This document shows positions 44,398 to 52,778 of a DNA stretch of 64,000 nt, in pieces. A program made the translations under genes and the position numbers. Under the pieces are notes generated by a model. The model ran no database searches, was not told the DNA's origin, and worked only from the letters and a program-made list of their open reading frames with translations. Source of the DNA: Streptomyces sp. MST-110588 (lineage in GTDB: Bacteria > Actinomycetota > Actinomycetes > Streptomycetales > Streptomycetaceae). The stretch is from positions 6,516,001 through 6,580,000 of the forward strand of contig NZ_CP074380.1 of the NCBI RefSeq assembly GCF_022695595.1, written 5' to 3'. Every line of letters begins with the position of its first letter. The first letter of the stretch is position 1.

Positions 44398-45323
44398 GGA
44401 ACCTTCCGTACAGGGACGGGCCTTACAGGGACGGGCCTTCCCGGACGGGGTGGCCGGTCGGCGGCACAGGACCGGGTCGGTGTCCGGCGCTGAAGCGGGC
44501 GGTGACCGCAGACGCGTCCGAGCCGGAGCCGTGCACGCCGACACCGACGCCGACGCCGACCTCCAAGGCCACCGCCCGGACCGCCCGGACCGCCGGCACG
44601 CCGGGCCGGCCCGGTCACGCTCCCCGCAGGCACAACCGAGCGCCGGCCCCAGGCCGTTGTGCGCACCACGCCCACCAACAGGGCATCCCCGGCGCCGCGG
44701 CGTCCGGACGCGCGCCGCACCGCCCGCCACCACCGTCAGCCTGATCGCCGCAACGGTCGGCGCGAAGCCCCGGGGCCCAGCGCGGAGCATGACGGAGGAG
44801 GCGGGTAGGGGAGGGAGCGGGTAACCCGTGCGCCTACGGGGTAAATCGAACGCCCCTGTCCCCCGGTCGGGGGTTACCCGGAGGGGCGGGTGCGGAACCC
44901 CCGCGCTGGACAGGGGCGGGGTGAGGGGGAGCGGGCGGAGGCAGAGCCCTTTCTTTCCCGTTGCTGCATGAGTGCGGCAGGGCTGGCTGGTGGATGAAGG
45001 GACGCCACGGTCGGGGACAGCGGACTCCGTCCGAAATGACCGTGCATACTCCGTCCACCCTGCGGGCTGGCGCTCGTATTTCCTCACCGGCGAGAGCAGG
45101 AAGCACATCTCTCCGCGCGCGCTTCGTGTACGGGCTCTTCGGCCGGTCAGGCGTGGCGGCACCGGGCGGGCGTTGTCGCCCTCAACGGCTCAGTGCGGCC
45201 CGGCTGTTCGTACGCTTCGGACAGGAGGAACTCAGAGCTGCACCAGGGCAAAGACGCACTTGGCCGTGGCGCATGCCACTGACCGCATCTGCTCGTCGGG
45301 GGCCGTGGGTGTCGGTCAGGCGG
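44398..45323. other. 926-base region without supported genes
   Basis: Frames here have poor codon use on both strands. A short plus-strand piece (about 44500-44620) reads AVTADASEPEPCTPTPTPTPTS and looks like the eroded end of a secreted protein. GGGTTACCC and GGGTAACCC words near 44820-44880 form an imperfect inverted repeat. No tRNA or transposase was recognised. Confidence 0.5.
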
Positions 45324-46285
45324 TCATGAGCCGGTGGCGTGTTGCATGCGTGCGGCGGTCCGGTGGAGGTAGGCGGTCACCTCGGGGTCGGCATCGAGGG
45401 TGTGGTCGGCGTCGAGGGCGGCGAGGGCCTGGGCGATGCCGGGGAGGTGGTTGCTGGAGAAGTCGACGGTGCAGGTGGCCTCGTCACGGGGGCGGATGCG
45501 GGCGGCCAGGGCCCAGGTGCGGCGGCGGACGGTGTGGGCGGGGGCGTGGACGGTGGCGATGGCGCGGTAGCGGGTCGGCGCGGTGGCGATCTTGTTGGCG
45601 ACATAGGCGGCCGGATCGTTGCCGGGGACGGCGCGGGGGTGAAGTGGTGGCGGGTGGGGGCCGGGTTGGTGATGCGGTCGAGACGGTAGATGCGCCAGTC
45701 GTTCTTGTCGGTGTCGTGGGCGAGGAGGTACCACAGGCCGCCGGAGGCGATGAGGTGGTGGGGGGCGACGCGGCGGGCGGCGCAGCCGTTGTGTCGGGTG
45801 ATGTAGTCGAAGGTGACGCTTTCGTGGTCGCGGCAGGCGGCGGCCAGGCTGCCCAGCAGCTCGGGGCTGACGCGCGGGCCGGGGGATTCCCAGCCGATGG
45901 TTGTTGTCGTCTGCTGTACGGCCGCGACCTGGGTGCGCAGCCGGGCGGGGAGGATCTGTTCGAGTTTGGCCAGGGCGCGCAGTGAGGTTTCCTCCATGCC
46001 GGTGAGGTGGCCGGCGGCGGTGCGCAGAGCGACGGCGATGACGATGGCTTCGTCGTCGTCGAGGATCAGCGGGGGCATGGCGGTGCCGGAGGCCAGGCGG
46101 TAGCCGCCGGCGTGGCCGGTGGTGCCTTCGACGGGGTAGCCGAGGTCGCGCAGGCGGTCGATGTCGCGGCGGATGGTGCGGCCGGTGACGCCGAGGCGTT
46201 CGGCGAGTTCGGCGCCGGACCATTCGCGGCGGGCCTGCAGCAGGGACAGCAGGCGGAGCATCCGGGCGGGCAGGTCGGTCGTCAT
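45324..46285 (-). pseudogene. WYL-domain HTH regulator (YafY type), frameshifted
   Basis: Reads as a ~320-residue WYL regulator split by one frame change. N-part from ATG 46285: HTH_11 (RMLRLLSLLQARREWSGAELAERLGVTGRTIRRDIDRLRDLGY), then the WYL region (FDYITRHNGCAARRVAPHHLIASGGLWYLLAHDTDKNDWRIYRLDRI). C-part ending at 45324: RAVPGNDPAAYVANKIATAPTRYRAIATVHAPAHTVRRR... and TCTVDFSSNHLPGIAQALAALD. The join is at the run of five G (45635-45639), where one more G restores HHFTPRAVPGND. Either true decay or sequencing error. It is divergent from an MFS gene with operator-like repeats between. Confidence 0.85.
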
Positions 46286-46301
46286 GTCCTCCAGATTGCC
46301 C

Positions 46302-46338
46302 CTCTTTAGGGACGTGAGATGTCCTAAAAGGGTCCTAA
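46302..46338. promoter_or_regulatory. GTCCTAA repeats between WYL regulator and MFS genes
   Basis: TTTAGGGAC (46305-46313) and GTCCTAAA (46321-46328) form an inverted repeat with a 7-base spacer, and GTCCTAA recurs at 46332-46338, exactly 11 bases (one helical turn) after the copy at 46321. The tract lies 11 bases before the MFS start codon. Likely binding sites of the WYL regulator. Confidence 0.65.
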
Positions 46339-46348
46339 CTTGGACGGC

Positions 46349-47860
46349 ATGTCCGAGAACAAAAGTCCCCGAAACACCGTGAATGCGGTTGATCCGCGCA
46401 GGTGGGCAGCGCTGGCTGTGGTGCTGATCGCCTCGTTCATGGACGCGGTCGACGTCACCGTCGTCCATATGGCCATTCCCCACGTCCAACAGGACATCGG
46501 CGCCTCGTCGGCGCAGGTGCAGTGGATCACCGGCGGGTATGCGCTGGCGTTCGCGCTCGGGCTGATCACCGGTGGCCGTCTGGGTGACCTGTTCGGCCGC
46601 AAGCGTGTCTTCCTGCTCGGCGTCGTCGGCTTCACCCTCACCTCGCTGGTCTGCGGCGTCGCCGGCGACGCGGAGATGCTGCTGGCCGGGCGCGTCGCGC
46701 AGGGCGCGACGGCGGCCCTGATGGTGCCGCAGGTGCTGTCGATCATCCACGTCACCTTCCCTGAGCGGGAGCGCGGCAAGGTCTTCGGCCTCTACGGAGC
46801 GGTGATGTCGCTCGGAACGATCGCCGGCCCGCTGGTCAGCGCGCTGCTGGTGCAGGGGGATCTGTTCGGGCTGGGCTGGCGGCCGATCTTCCTGGTCAAC
46901 CTGCCGCTGGGCATCGCGGGGCTGATCGCCGGCGTCCTGGTGATCAGCAGGTCGCGGGCCGAGCATGCCGCCCGTCTGGACCTGGTCGGGGTGGTGCTGG
47001 CGACCATCGGGCTGCTGGCGCTGGTGCTGCCGCTGATCCAGGGCCGTGAGCTGGGCCGGCCTGTCTGGACGTACGTATCGATGGCCGCGTCCGTGCCGGT
47101 GCTGGCGCTCTTCGTCGCCTGGGAGCGGCGTCTGCTGCGGCGGGGTAGCTCGCCGCTGGTGGTGCTGTCGCTGTTCGCCCGGCGCAGTTTCGCCGGCGGG
47201 CAGGGCGTGCAGATGATGTTCGGTCTCGCCTCGGGGGTGTTCTTCCTGGCCTGGACCCTCTACCTCCAGATGGGGCTGGGCTGGTCGCCGCTGAAGGCGG
47301 GGCTGTCGGGGCTGCCGCTGTCGGTGGCGATGATGGCCGGGGCCGGGATGTCCATGCAGGTCCTGGTGCCCCGCTTCGGCCGCGTGGTCTTGCAGGCCGG
47401 CGCTTTGCTGGCGGCGGTGGGGATGCTGCTGTTCGCCTGCCTGGCCCAGCACTACGGCAACGCCATCGCGACGTGGCAGGCCATCGTTCCGCTGATCCCG
47501 ATGGGCCTGGGCATGGGCCTGATCATCGCCCCGCTGACCGACGTGATCCTCTCCGAGGTTCCCCACGAGCACGCCGGCTCCGCATCCGGGCTGACCAGCA
47601 CCACCGTCCAGCTCGGCCAGGCCGTCGGCGTCGCCCTGTCCTCGGTGGTCTTCTTCGCCCGCCTGGGCCACGGCGCCCCCGCTGCCCAGGCCGCGCAGAT
47701 GCCGTACGCCTTCACCGGCTCCCTGTGGTACGTGGCGGTCGCGTTTGTCGCCGCGTTCTGCCTGCTGTTCACCCTGCCCCGCACCGTCGGCACCAAGAAG
47801 CCGGCTGCGGGCCCGGCCCGGCGGTCCGGGCAGCAGGACGTCACGCTTCCGGTGGCCTGA
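46349..47860 (+). CDS. MFS transporter, DHA2 (14-helix) drug efflux type
   Basis: 503 residues from ATG 46349. Motif A GGRLGDLFGRKRVFLLG and motif C-like GAVMSLGTIAGPLVSALL are visible; about 14 hydrophobic segments; starts AVVLIASFMDAVDVTVVHMAIP, which is typical of actinobacterial EmrB/QacA exporters. Probably proton-driven drug export. Controlled by the divergent WYL regulator, if that is functional. The downstream VOC and Gfo/Idh/MocA genes on the same strand may share the transcript. Confidence 0.93.
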   Translation: MSENKSPRNTVNAVDPRRWAALAVVLIASFMDAVDVTVVHMAIPHVQQDIGASSAQVQWITGGYALAFALGLITGGRLGDLFGRKRVFLLGVVGFTLTSLVCGVAGDAEMLLAGRVAQGATAALMVPQVLSIIHVTFPERERGKVFGLYGAVMSLGTIAGPLVSALLVQGDLFGLGWRPIFLVNLPLGIAGLIAGVLVISRSRAEHAARLDLVGVVLATIGLLALVLPLIQGRELGRPVWTYVSMAASVPVLALFVAWERRLLRRGSSPLVVLSLFARRSFAGGQGVQMMFGLASGVFFLAWTLYLQMGLGWSPLKAGLSGLPLSVAMMAGAGMSMQVLVPRFGRVVLQAGALLAAVGMLLFACLAQHYGNAIATWQAIVPLIPMGLGMGLIIAPLTDVILSEVPHEHAGSASGLTSTTVQLGQAVGVALSSVVFFARLGHGAPAAQAAQMPYAFTGSLWYVAVAFVAAFCLLFTLPRTVGTKKPAAGPARRSGQQDVTLPVA

Positions 47861-47995
47861 CCAGCCGCGGGCTCCGTGCGGGGTCACTTCTGCGGTCCTG
47901 TACGCGGGCCCGCCCGTGGGGGCGAGCCAGGCTCGGCACGAAAGAACCCGTCCTGCGGCACATACCACGTTTGCGGTCGCACGAAAGGAACAATC

Positions 47996-48829
47996 TTGAG
48001 CTCCATGTCTCCCGGCCAGGTCGTCTGGTTCGAGATCGGCACCACCGACCCGAAGGCCGTCACCGGCTTCTACGGTCCCCTCCTCGGGTGGACGTTCGAG
48101 GCCGATCCGGATTCCTCCATCGACGGCCGCACCTACACCCGCATCCTCGCCCCCGGCGCACCGTGGCCGATGGGTGCGATCCAGCAGGGCGACATCGGCG
48201 ACGAGGCCATCAACCTCTCCATCCTCGCCACCGACGTCCACGCCGAGGTGGAGAAGCTCACCGGCCTGGGCGCCACGGTGGTGGTGCCGGCCACCCAGGT
48301 GGGCGATGTGACCGTCTTCGCCCGGCTGAAGGATCCGCGCGGCAACCTGTTCTCCCTCTTCTCCCAGTCCACCTCCCAGCGGTTCAAGGAGCGCATCGCC
48401 GGGACCGAGGAGTACGTGCAGCAGGCCGCCTGCACCCCGCAGCCCGGCACGATGGCCGGCTTCGAGATCGGCACCACCGATGTGAAGGCCACCACCGACT
48501 TCTGCACCCGTGGCTTCGGCTGGCGGTTCGAGAAGGGCGACGCCCTCGGTGACGTGCCCAGCCTGGCCGTCTTCGGGCCCGGCGCCGAGCACCCTGCCGG
48601 CCTCTTGTGGGATCACAGCGGCGATCACGGCAGAGCGGCGGATTACCTCATGCCCACCTTCCTGGTCACCAACGCCTGCGCCACCGCCGCAGCAGCGCAG
48701 GAGCGAGGCGCACGCGTGGAGCAGCAGCCGCGCTCTGCGCCGGCCGGCCCGGACCGAGCCCGTATCCGCGACCCCCGCGGCAACCTCTTCGGACTCCTGT
48801 CCCAGCCCACCCCGCCCACGACCCGCTGA
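47996..48829 (+). CDS. VOC-family protein with two glyoxalase domains
   Basis: 277 residues. Domain 1 VWFEIGTTDPKAVTGFYGPLLGWTFEADP ... RLKDPRGNLFSLF; domain 2 AGFEIGTTDVKATTDFCTRGFGWRFEKGD ... RIRDPRGNLFGLL. Start set at TTG 47996 because AAAGGA is six bases upstream; ATG 48005 would be 15 bases away. Tandem VOC proteins of this type resemble hydroxylases/drug-binding proteins such as CFP-30B-like proteins; catalysis unknown. Confidence 0.88.
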   Translation: MSSMSPGQVVWFEIGTTDPKAVTGFYGPLLGWTFEADPDSSIDGRTYTRILAPGAPWPMGAIQQGDIGDEAINLSILATDVHAEVEKLTGLGATVVVPATQVGDVTVFARLKDPRGNLFSLFSQSTSQRFKERIAGTEEYVQQAACTPQPGTMAGFEIGTTDVKATTDFCTRGFGWRFEKGDALGDVPSLAVFGPGAEHPAGLLWDHSGDHGRAADYLMPTFLVTNACATAAAAQERGARVEQQPRSAPAGPDRARIRDPRGNLFGLLSQPTPPTTR

Positions 48830-48921
48830 ACCCTTTCGGCGCCTCGGCTACTCCTGTCGTGCTCTCGGCCGGAGCGGCCGGGCCCGGGCCGATGACTCAC
48901 TCACCGCAAAGGAGACAAGAG

Positions 48922-49866
48922 ATGAAGATCGCACTGCTGGGAACGGGTTTCGGGCAGGCGCACGCCGCCGTGTACGCCGCTCGTGGCGACGTGGAGGTGG
49001 TGATGTTCGGCCGGGACGCGGCCAAGACCGCAAAGGCCGCAGGCCAGTTCGGGTTCGCCTCCTCGACCGATATGGAGGCCGCGTTCGAGGACGGTTCCTT
49101 CGGCCTGGTCGACATCTGCCTGCCGGTCCCCTTGCACGCCCGTTACGTCCTGCGGGCGCTGGAGGCGGGCAAGCACGTGCTGGTCGAGCTGCCGCTGGCC
49201 GATGACATCGAGGACGCGAAGCGGGTGGCCGAGGCCGCCGAGCGCAGCGACAAGCACGTGTTCGTCGACATGTTCGAGCGATTCGTACCGGCCAACCAGG
49301 CCCTTTTCGACGCGGTGCAGCAGGGCACCTACGGGCGCCTGGAGCACCTGACGTTGTGGAACCTGACCGCGCACCTGTGGCCGGGCGCCTCGCTGGGACT
49401 GAAGGTCCTGCCGCTGGAAGCACTGCACAGTGACATGGACATCATCACCCGTACCCTCGGCCTGCCCCAGGTCACCACCGTCACCACCGTGGCACGCGGC
49501 GAGGACTCCGGGGCCATCGACATCACCTTCCGCTTCGACGGCGCGGCGGCCCGCAGCTCCGTCTCCTCGCTGATGCCCCAGGCGTGGGGAGCCCGCGGCG
49601 GCTACACCGCCACCTTCGAGCACGGCGTCCTGGACGCCACGTCCACGATGGGCTTCGACGGCAAACCCTCCGGCACCGTCACCGCCTACACCGCTGAGGG
49701 CGCGCACGAACTCCAGTTGCCGGCCGCCGACCAGTACACCGCCATGATCGGCCACGTACTGGAGGTGGTGCGCGGCGAAGCGGACAACCGGATCGCCCCC
49801 GCGAGCGTGCTGGATGCGCTTCAGCTCACCCTCGACCTGGACCGCCAGGTCAACAGCCCCGTCTGA
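48922..49866 (+). CDS. Gfo/Idh/MocA-family NAD(P)-dependent oxidoreductase
   Basis: 314 residues from ATG 48922 with AAAGGAGA upstream. Rossmann start MKIALLGTGFGQAHAAVYAARGDVEVVMFGRD, family segment VDICLPVPLHARYVLRALEAGKHVLVELPLADD (EKP-like motif as ELP), and C-domain with GGYTATFEHGVLDAT. Sugar or inositol-like dehydrogenase by family; substrate unknown. It follows the VOC gene by 92 bases and could belong to the WYL-controlled group. Confidence 0.9.
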   Translation: MKIALLGTGFGQAHAAVYAARGDVEVVMFGRDAAKTAKAAGQFGFASSTDMEAAFEDGSFGLVDICLPVPLHARYVLRALEAGKHVLVELPLADDIEDAKRVAEAAERSDKHVFVDMFERFVPANQALFDAVQQGTYGRLEHLTLWNLTAHLWPGASLGLKVLPLEALHSDMDIITRTLGLPQVTTVTTVARGEDSGAIDITFRFDGAAARSSVSSLMPQAWGARGGYTATFEHGVLDATSTMGFDGKPSGTVTAYTAEGAHELQLPAADQYTAMIGHVLEVVRGEADNRIAPASVLDALQLTLDLDRQVNSPV

Positions 49867-49998
49867 ACCCCGTCTCCCGGCCCCCACCGGCCTGTCCGCA
49901 CGGCCCACGCCCCGGGGGCCGGTGCGGGGGCCGGCCAGACGTACGGACACCGCCCAGCTCCACGGCAACGAGGAAGCCGTCGGGCGGGCCCTGGGCCC

Positions 49999-50288
49999 TG
50001 AGTCTCGATACCGATGCCGGCGTAGGTGAAGGTGGCGGGCAGGCGCTCGGCGAAGCACTTCAGGTGGTCGGAGGCTTCCGCCCCGGCGTGGCTGTCCAGG
50101 TTGAGGTTGTGCAGTTCGTCCACCAGCATCAGGCCGGCGTGGACGTGGGCGGCGGTGGCGCAGACGGCGTCCACGATGTCGGTGCGGATGGCCCGCGTCT
50201 GGAAGCACAGCCCGAGGAAGCGGGCGGACTCCCTCGCGAGCATCTTCGGCTTCGCGATCGGCCCATCCGGGTCCGGCGCGATCATCTA
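49999..50288 (-). pseudogene. remnant of a TniB-like ATP-binding transposition protein
   Basis: About 97 residues of an AAA ATPase: ARESARFLGLCFQTRAIRTDIVDAVCATAAHVHAGLMLVDELHNLNLDS with a clear Walker B (LMLVDELHNL), then HLKCFAERLPATFTYAGIGIE. The Walker A part is missing; an in-frame TAG precedes the first Met, and after IETQGP the reading becomes unrelated Arg/Pro-rich sequence. So both ends are lost. Such ATPases accompany Mu/TniA-type transposases in actinobacterial mobile elements; no transposase remains nearby. Confidence 0.7.
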
Positions 50289-50800
50289 GTGGGCGGCCTG
50301 GCGCAGGCCCACCCTTCAGAGGCGCCGGGTTGCAGCCGTGCGGTCCGGTAGGGGCGGCGTCAGGCGTGTCGAGAACGTCTTTACGCCGAGCAGCCGCGGT
50401 ACCGCCGTGCCCAGTCGGTGGAGTGTACGGGCCGTAGCAGCTCGACCGCCCTGGCCGCGGTTTTTGATCTCTCCGGCAGTGGGAAGACCGTGACGGTCCG
50501 GCGTGGCATCCGGCCGGGGGCGGGGAGATGGCCCCAGGACGCCGGTGCTCGCCAGGTCGTCGTCCTGTGTGCTGTTGGCCGTCCCCGCTCCGTTGTTTCG
50601 CGCAGCGTTGTTCCATGCACCGTTTTTGTCCTGTCCAGGGCCGCGGAGGGTGGTCTCCGCGTGAACGGCTGTCGCGCACCGGCGGGTTGCCGAAACCACA
50701 CCCCCCCTCGCACAACCATTCGGTGGTGTTGGTGTGTCATGTGAGGGACGGGCACACGTCGGTGGGCTCATGAGTACGGAACAGGGGCGGGAACACACCC
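50289..50800. other. scar region between ATPase remnant and beta-lactamase-like gene
   Basis: About 510 bases with no convincing gene. GC is lower and codon bias weak, fitting decayed mobile-element DNA; the last ~80 bases should hold the promoter of the secreted hydrolase (ribosome site GGGGCGGG before ATG 50801). Confidence 0.5.
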
Positions 50801-51733
50801 ATGACGCAGAACAACCGGATATCCCGGCGCGCCCGTGGCGCGCTCACCATGGCGACGGCCGCGGGAGTCCTCGCGCCGCTCGCCGCCGTGGCGGCACCGG
50901 CCGCCGCCGCGCCCGCGGCTCCCAAAGTGGTCTGCACCTCGGCCAAGGCGGGGCTGGCCGCGAAACTGACCAAAGACATCACCTCGGCGCTGCGCAACCG
51001 GCGCGCCACCACGGCCATCGCTTTTGAGGATCCTGCCACCAAGACCTCCTGTTTCTTGCGCAAGGACAGCAAGTTCGACTCCGCGAGCGTGGTGAAGGCG
51101 ACGGTCCTGGCCACGCTGCTGTGGGACGCCAAGAAGCACAACCGTCACCTGACGGCCCGTGAGGCCAAGCTCGCCAAGGCCATGATCACCCAGTCGGACA
51201 ACGCCTCCACCAGCGCCCTGTGGCGGCAGCTCGGCGTCTCCAAGGTCAAGGGGTTCCTCGCGGCGGCCAAGATGACGCGGACCGTGCCCGGCAGCGGCGG
51301 CTACTGGGGTCTCACCCAGATCACCGCCGGTGACGAGCAGAAGCTGCTGAGGCTGCTGACCAACCGCAACGCGGTGCTCAGCGACAGCTCCCGCAAGTAC
51401 GCCCTGGACCTCATGGGGAAGGTCGTGACCTCGCAGCGCTGGGGCACCTCGGCCGGCGCTCCGCGCGCGGTCAAGGTCCAGGTCAAGAACGGCTGGCTGC
51501 CGCGCGCCACGCACGGCTGGCGGGTGCACAGCATCGGCGCGTTCACGGGTCCCGGGCGCAACTACACGATGGCCGTGCTCACGCACGACAACCGCACCAT
51601 GAACGACGGTGTGGCCACCATCCAGGCCGTGGCCCGCGCGATCCACAACGACATCAACCCGCGGGGCCTGGCGCCCTCGTACAGCCCGACGACGGCTCCG
51701 CAGGAGGTCGTGCCGCCGATGCCCCGGTCCTGA
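50801..51733 (+). CDS. secreted class A beta-lactamase-like serine hydrolase
   Basis: 310 residues. Signal peptide with RR (MTQNNRISRRARGALTMATAAGVLAPLAAVAA, possibly Tat). Active-site motifs: SxxK as SVVK in SKFDSASVVKATVL, SDN in MITQSDNASTSAL, and KNG in place of KTG (VQVKNGWLPRA). The Glu-166 region of true class A enzymes is not obvious, so this may be a D-Ala-peptidase-like or lactamase-related protein not conferring resistance. Monocistronic. Confidence 0.9.
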   Translation: MTQNNRISRRARGALTMATAAGVLAPLAAVAAPAAAAPAAPKVVCTSAKAGLAAKLTKDITSALRNRRATTAIAFEDPATKTSCFLRKDSKFDSASVVKATVLATLLWDAKKHNRHLTAREAKLAKAMITQSDNASTSALWRQLGVSKVKGFLAAAKMTRTVPGSGGYWGLTQITAGDEQKLLRLLTNRNAVLSDSSRKYALDLMGKVVTSQRWGTSAGAPRAVKVQVKNGWLPRATHGWRVHSIGAFTGPGRNYTMAVLTHDNRTMNDGVATIQAVARAIHNDINPRGLAPSYSPTTAPQEVVPPMPRS

Positions 51734-51780
51734 TCCGGCGCGGACGCGCACAGCCCCTGCCCCTGCCCCCCTCCGCCTCT

Positions 51781-51990
51781 GATGATGAGGGCGAGGGTGA
51801 GGGTGAGGGTGAGGGTGGGGGTGGTGTCGGCCTTGGCGGCCTGTTGTGGTCGTCGGGGCCGATGTCGTGTTCGGGGAGGTTTTCGGTGCCGTGGTTCGCG
51901 GCCGAGCCGATGCCGATGCCGGTACTGATGCCCGTACCGATGCCGGTACCGATGCCCGTACGGACGCCGGTACCGCGGCCCGGCTCAGTC
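51781..51990. repeat. GAGGGT hexamer and GATGCCGGTACC 12-bp repeats
   Basis: GAGGGT-type hexamers run from about 51787 to 51822. From about 51900 to 51978 the 12-mers GATGCCGGTACC/GATGCCCGTACC recur six times. Non-coding, between the hydrolase gene and the convergent TetR gene. Confidence 0.8.
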
Positions 51991-52021
51991 CCCCAGGGGC
52001 CGCGCACGGCATGAGGGGTGC

Positions 52022-52669
52022 TCAGGGGGTACGGATGTGCGGTCCTTCCCCGGCGTCCGAGGGAGCGTCGGGCCGCAGGAAGCGGCGGAGGGTCAGGCGG
52101 AGGGTGGGGAGCTGGTCCGCCGGGCTGAAGGACGGATCGGTCGCGGCGCCGGTGTAGAGGGCGGCGATCAGAGCCATGATCCACGCCGCGGTGGCGTCCG
52201 GGTCCAGGCCGGGGTCGATCCGGCCCGCCGCTGCCGCGTTCCGCAGCAGGGCGGTGATGGTGGACCGTTCTTCCTCGTTGTCGCGGCTCAGCAGCGCTTC
52301 GAGTTCGGGGTCGCGGTAGGTCTGGATCATCGCCTCCATGACGAGGGCGGGGACCAGTGGCTCCGCGGCGGGGGCGGCGAGAAGGTCCACGGTCTCGAAG
52401 AGGGCGGTCCACGGGTCCTCGGCGGTACGGGCGGCGGCGAGACGCTCGGCCTTGGTGGTGCCGTCGTGTCCGTCGTCCTCGAAGACGGCGTGGAAGATGG
52501 CGCGCTTGTTGGGGAAGTAGTGGAACAGGTTGCCGGCGCTCATGCCGGCGGCCTTGCAGATCTCTGCCGTGGTGGTGCGTTCGAACCCCTTGGCGGCGAA
52601 GAGCTGGGCCGCGGTGTTGATGATGTGCCGGCGCCGCGCTCGGTGCTTGGCAGGGTCGACCGTCCTCAT
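52022..52669 (-). CDS. TetR-family regulator of the divergent YqeB-like gene
   Basis: 215 residues from ATG 52669 with AAGGAG five bases upstream. HTH region about 12-58 (HIINTAAQLFAAKGFERTTTAEICKAAGMSAGNLFHYFPNKRAIFHAVF), followed by a TetR_C domain (EAMIQTYRDPELEALLSRDNEEERSTITALL). The perfect 36-bp palindrome in the 109-base gap to the divergent gene is the likely operator for both. Confidence 0.93.
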   Translation of the reverse strand: MRTVDPAKHRARRRHIINTAAQLFAAKGFERTTTAEICKAAGMSAGNLFHYFPNKRAIFHAVFEDDGHDGTTKAERLAAARTAEDPWTALFETVDLLAAPAAEPLVPALVMEAMIQTYRDPELEALLSRDNEEERSTITALLRNAAAAGRIDPGLDPDATAAWIMALIAALYTGAATDPSFSPADQLPTLRLTLRRFLRPDAPSDAGEGPHIRTP

Positions 52670-52712
52670 CCGGGCTCCTTCTGGTCGTTCCCGAGTTCTC
52701 CTGGTCTGCTGT

Positions 52713-52748
52713 CTCAATAATAGACCGAGCGCTCGGTCTATTATTGAG
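52713..52748. promoter_or_regulatory. perfect 36-bp palindromic TetR operator
   Basis: Perfect inverted repeat without spacer, 18-base arms, core GACCGAGCGCTCGGTC flanked by AT-rich TCAATAATA/TATTATTGA. Central in the gap between the TetR start (52669) and the YqeB-like start (52779), 30 bases from the latter. The core GACCGAGCGCTCGGTC matches the general form of TetR-family operators. Confidence 0.92.
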
Positions 52749-52778
52749 CTCAGAAGTCGGAAGAGGATTGAGGGGGAC

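Noticed and set aside
44815..44890. tRNA-like inverted repeats (GGGTTACCC/GGGTAACCC)
   Set aside because: No cloverleaf, no TTCGA loop, no acceptor stem.
43582..45162. Long minus-strand open frame antisense to the amidohydrolase and across the following gap
   Set aside because: Composition (Arg/Gly/Ala/Pro), lack of a domain and opposite frame to a clear gene mark it as a high-GC shadow.
46286..48628. Upstream extension of the WYL regulator frame antisense to the MFS and VOC genes
   Set aside because: Covers two clear genes on the other strand; ATG 46285 gives the expected HTH start.
50316..50798. Minus-strand ORF of 160 codons after the ATPase remnant
   Set aside because: No domain, weak codon bias, overlaps the promoter of the secreted hydrolase.
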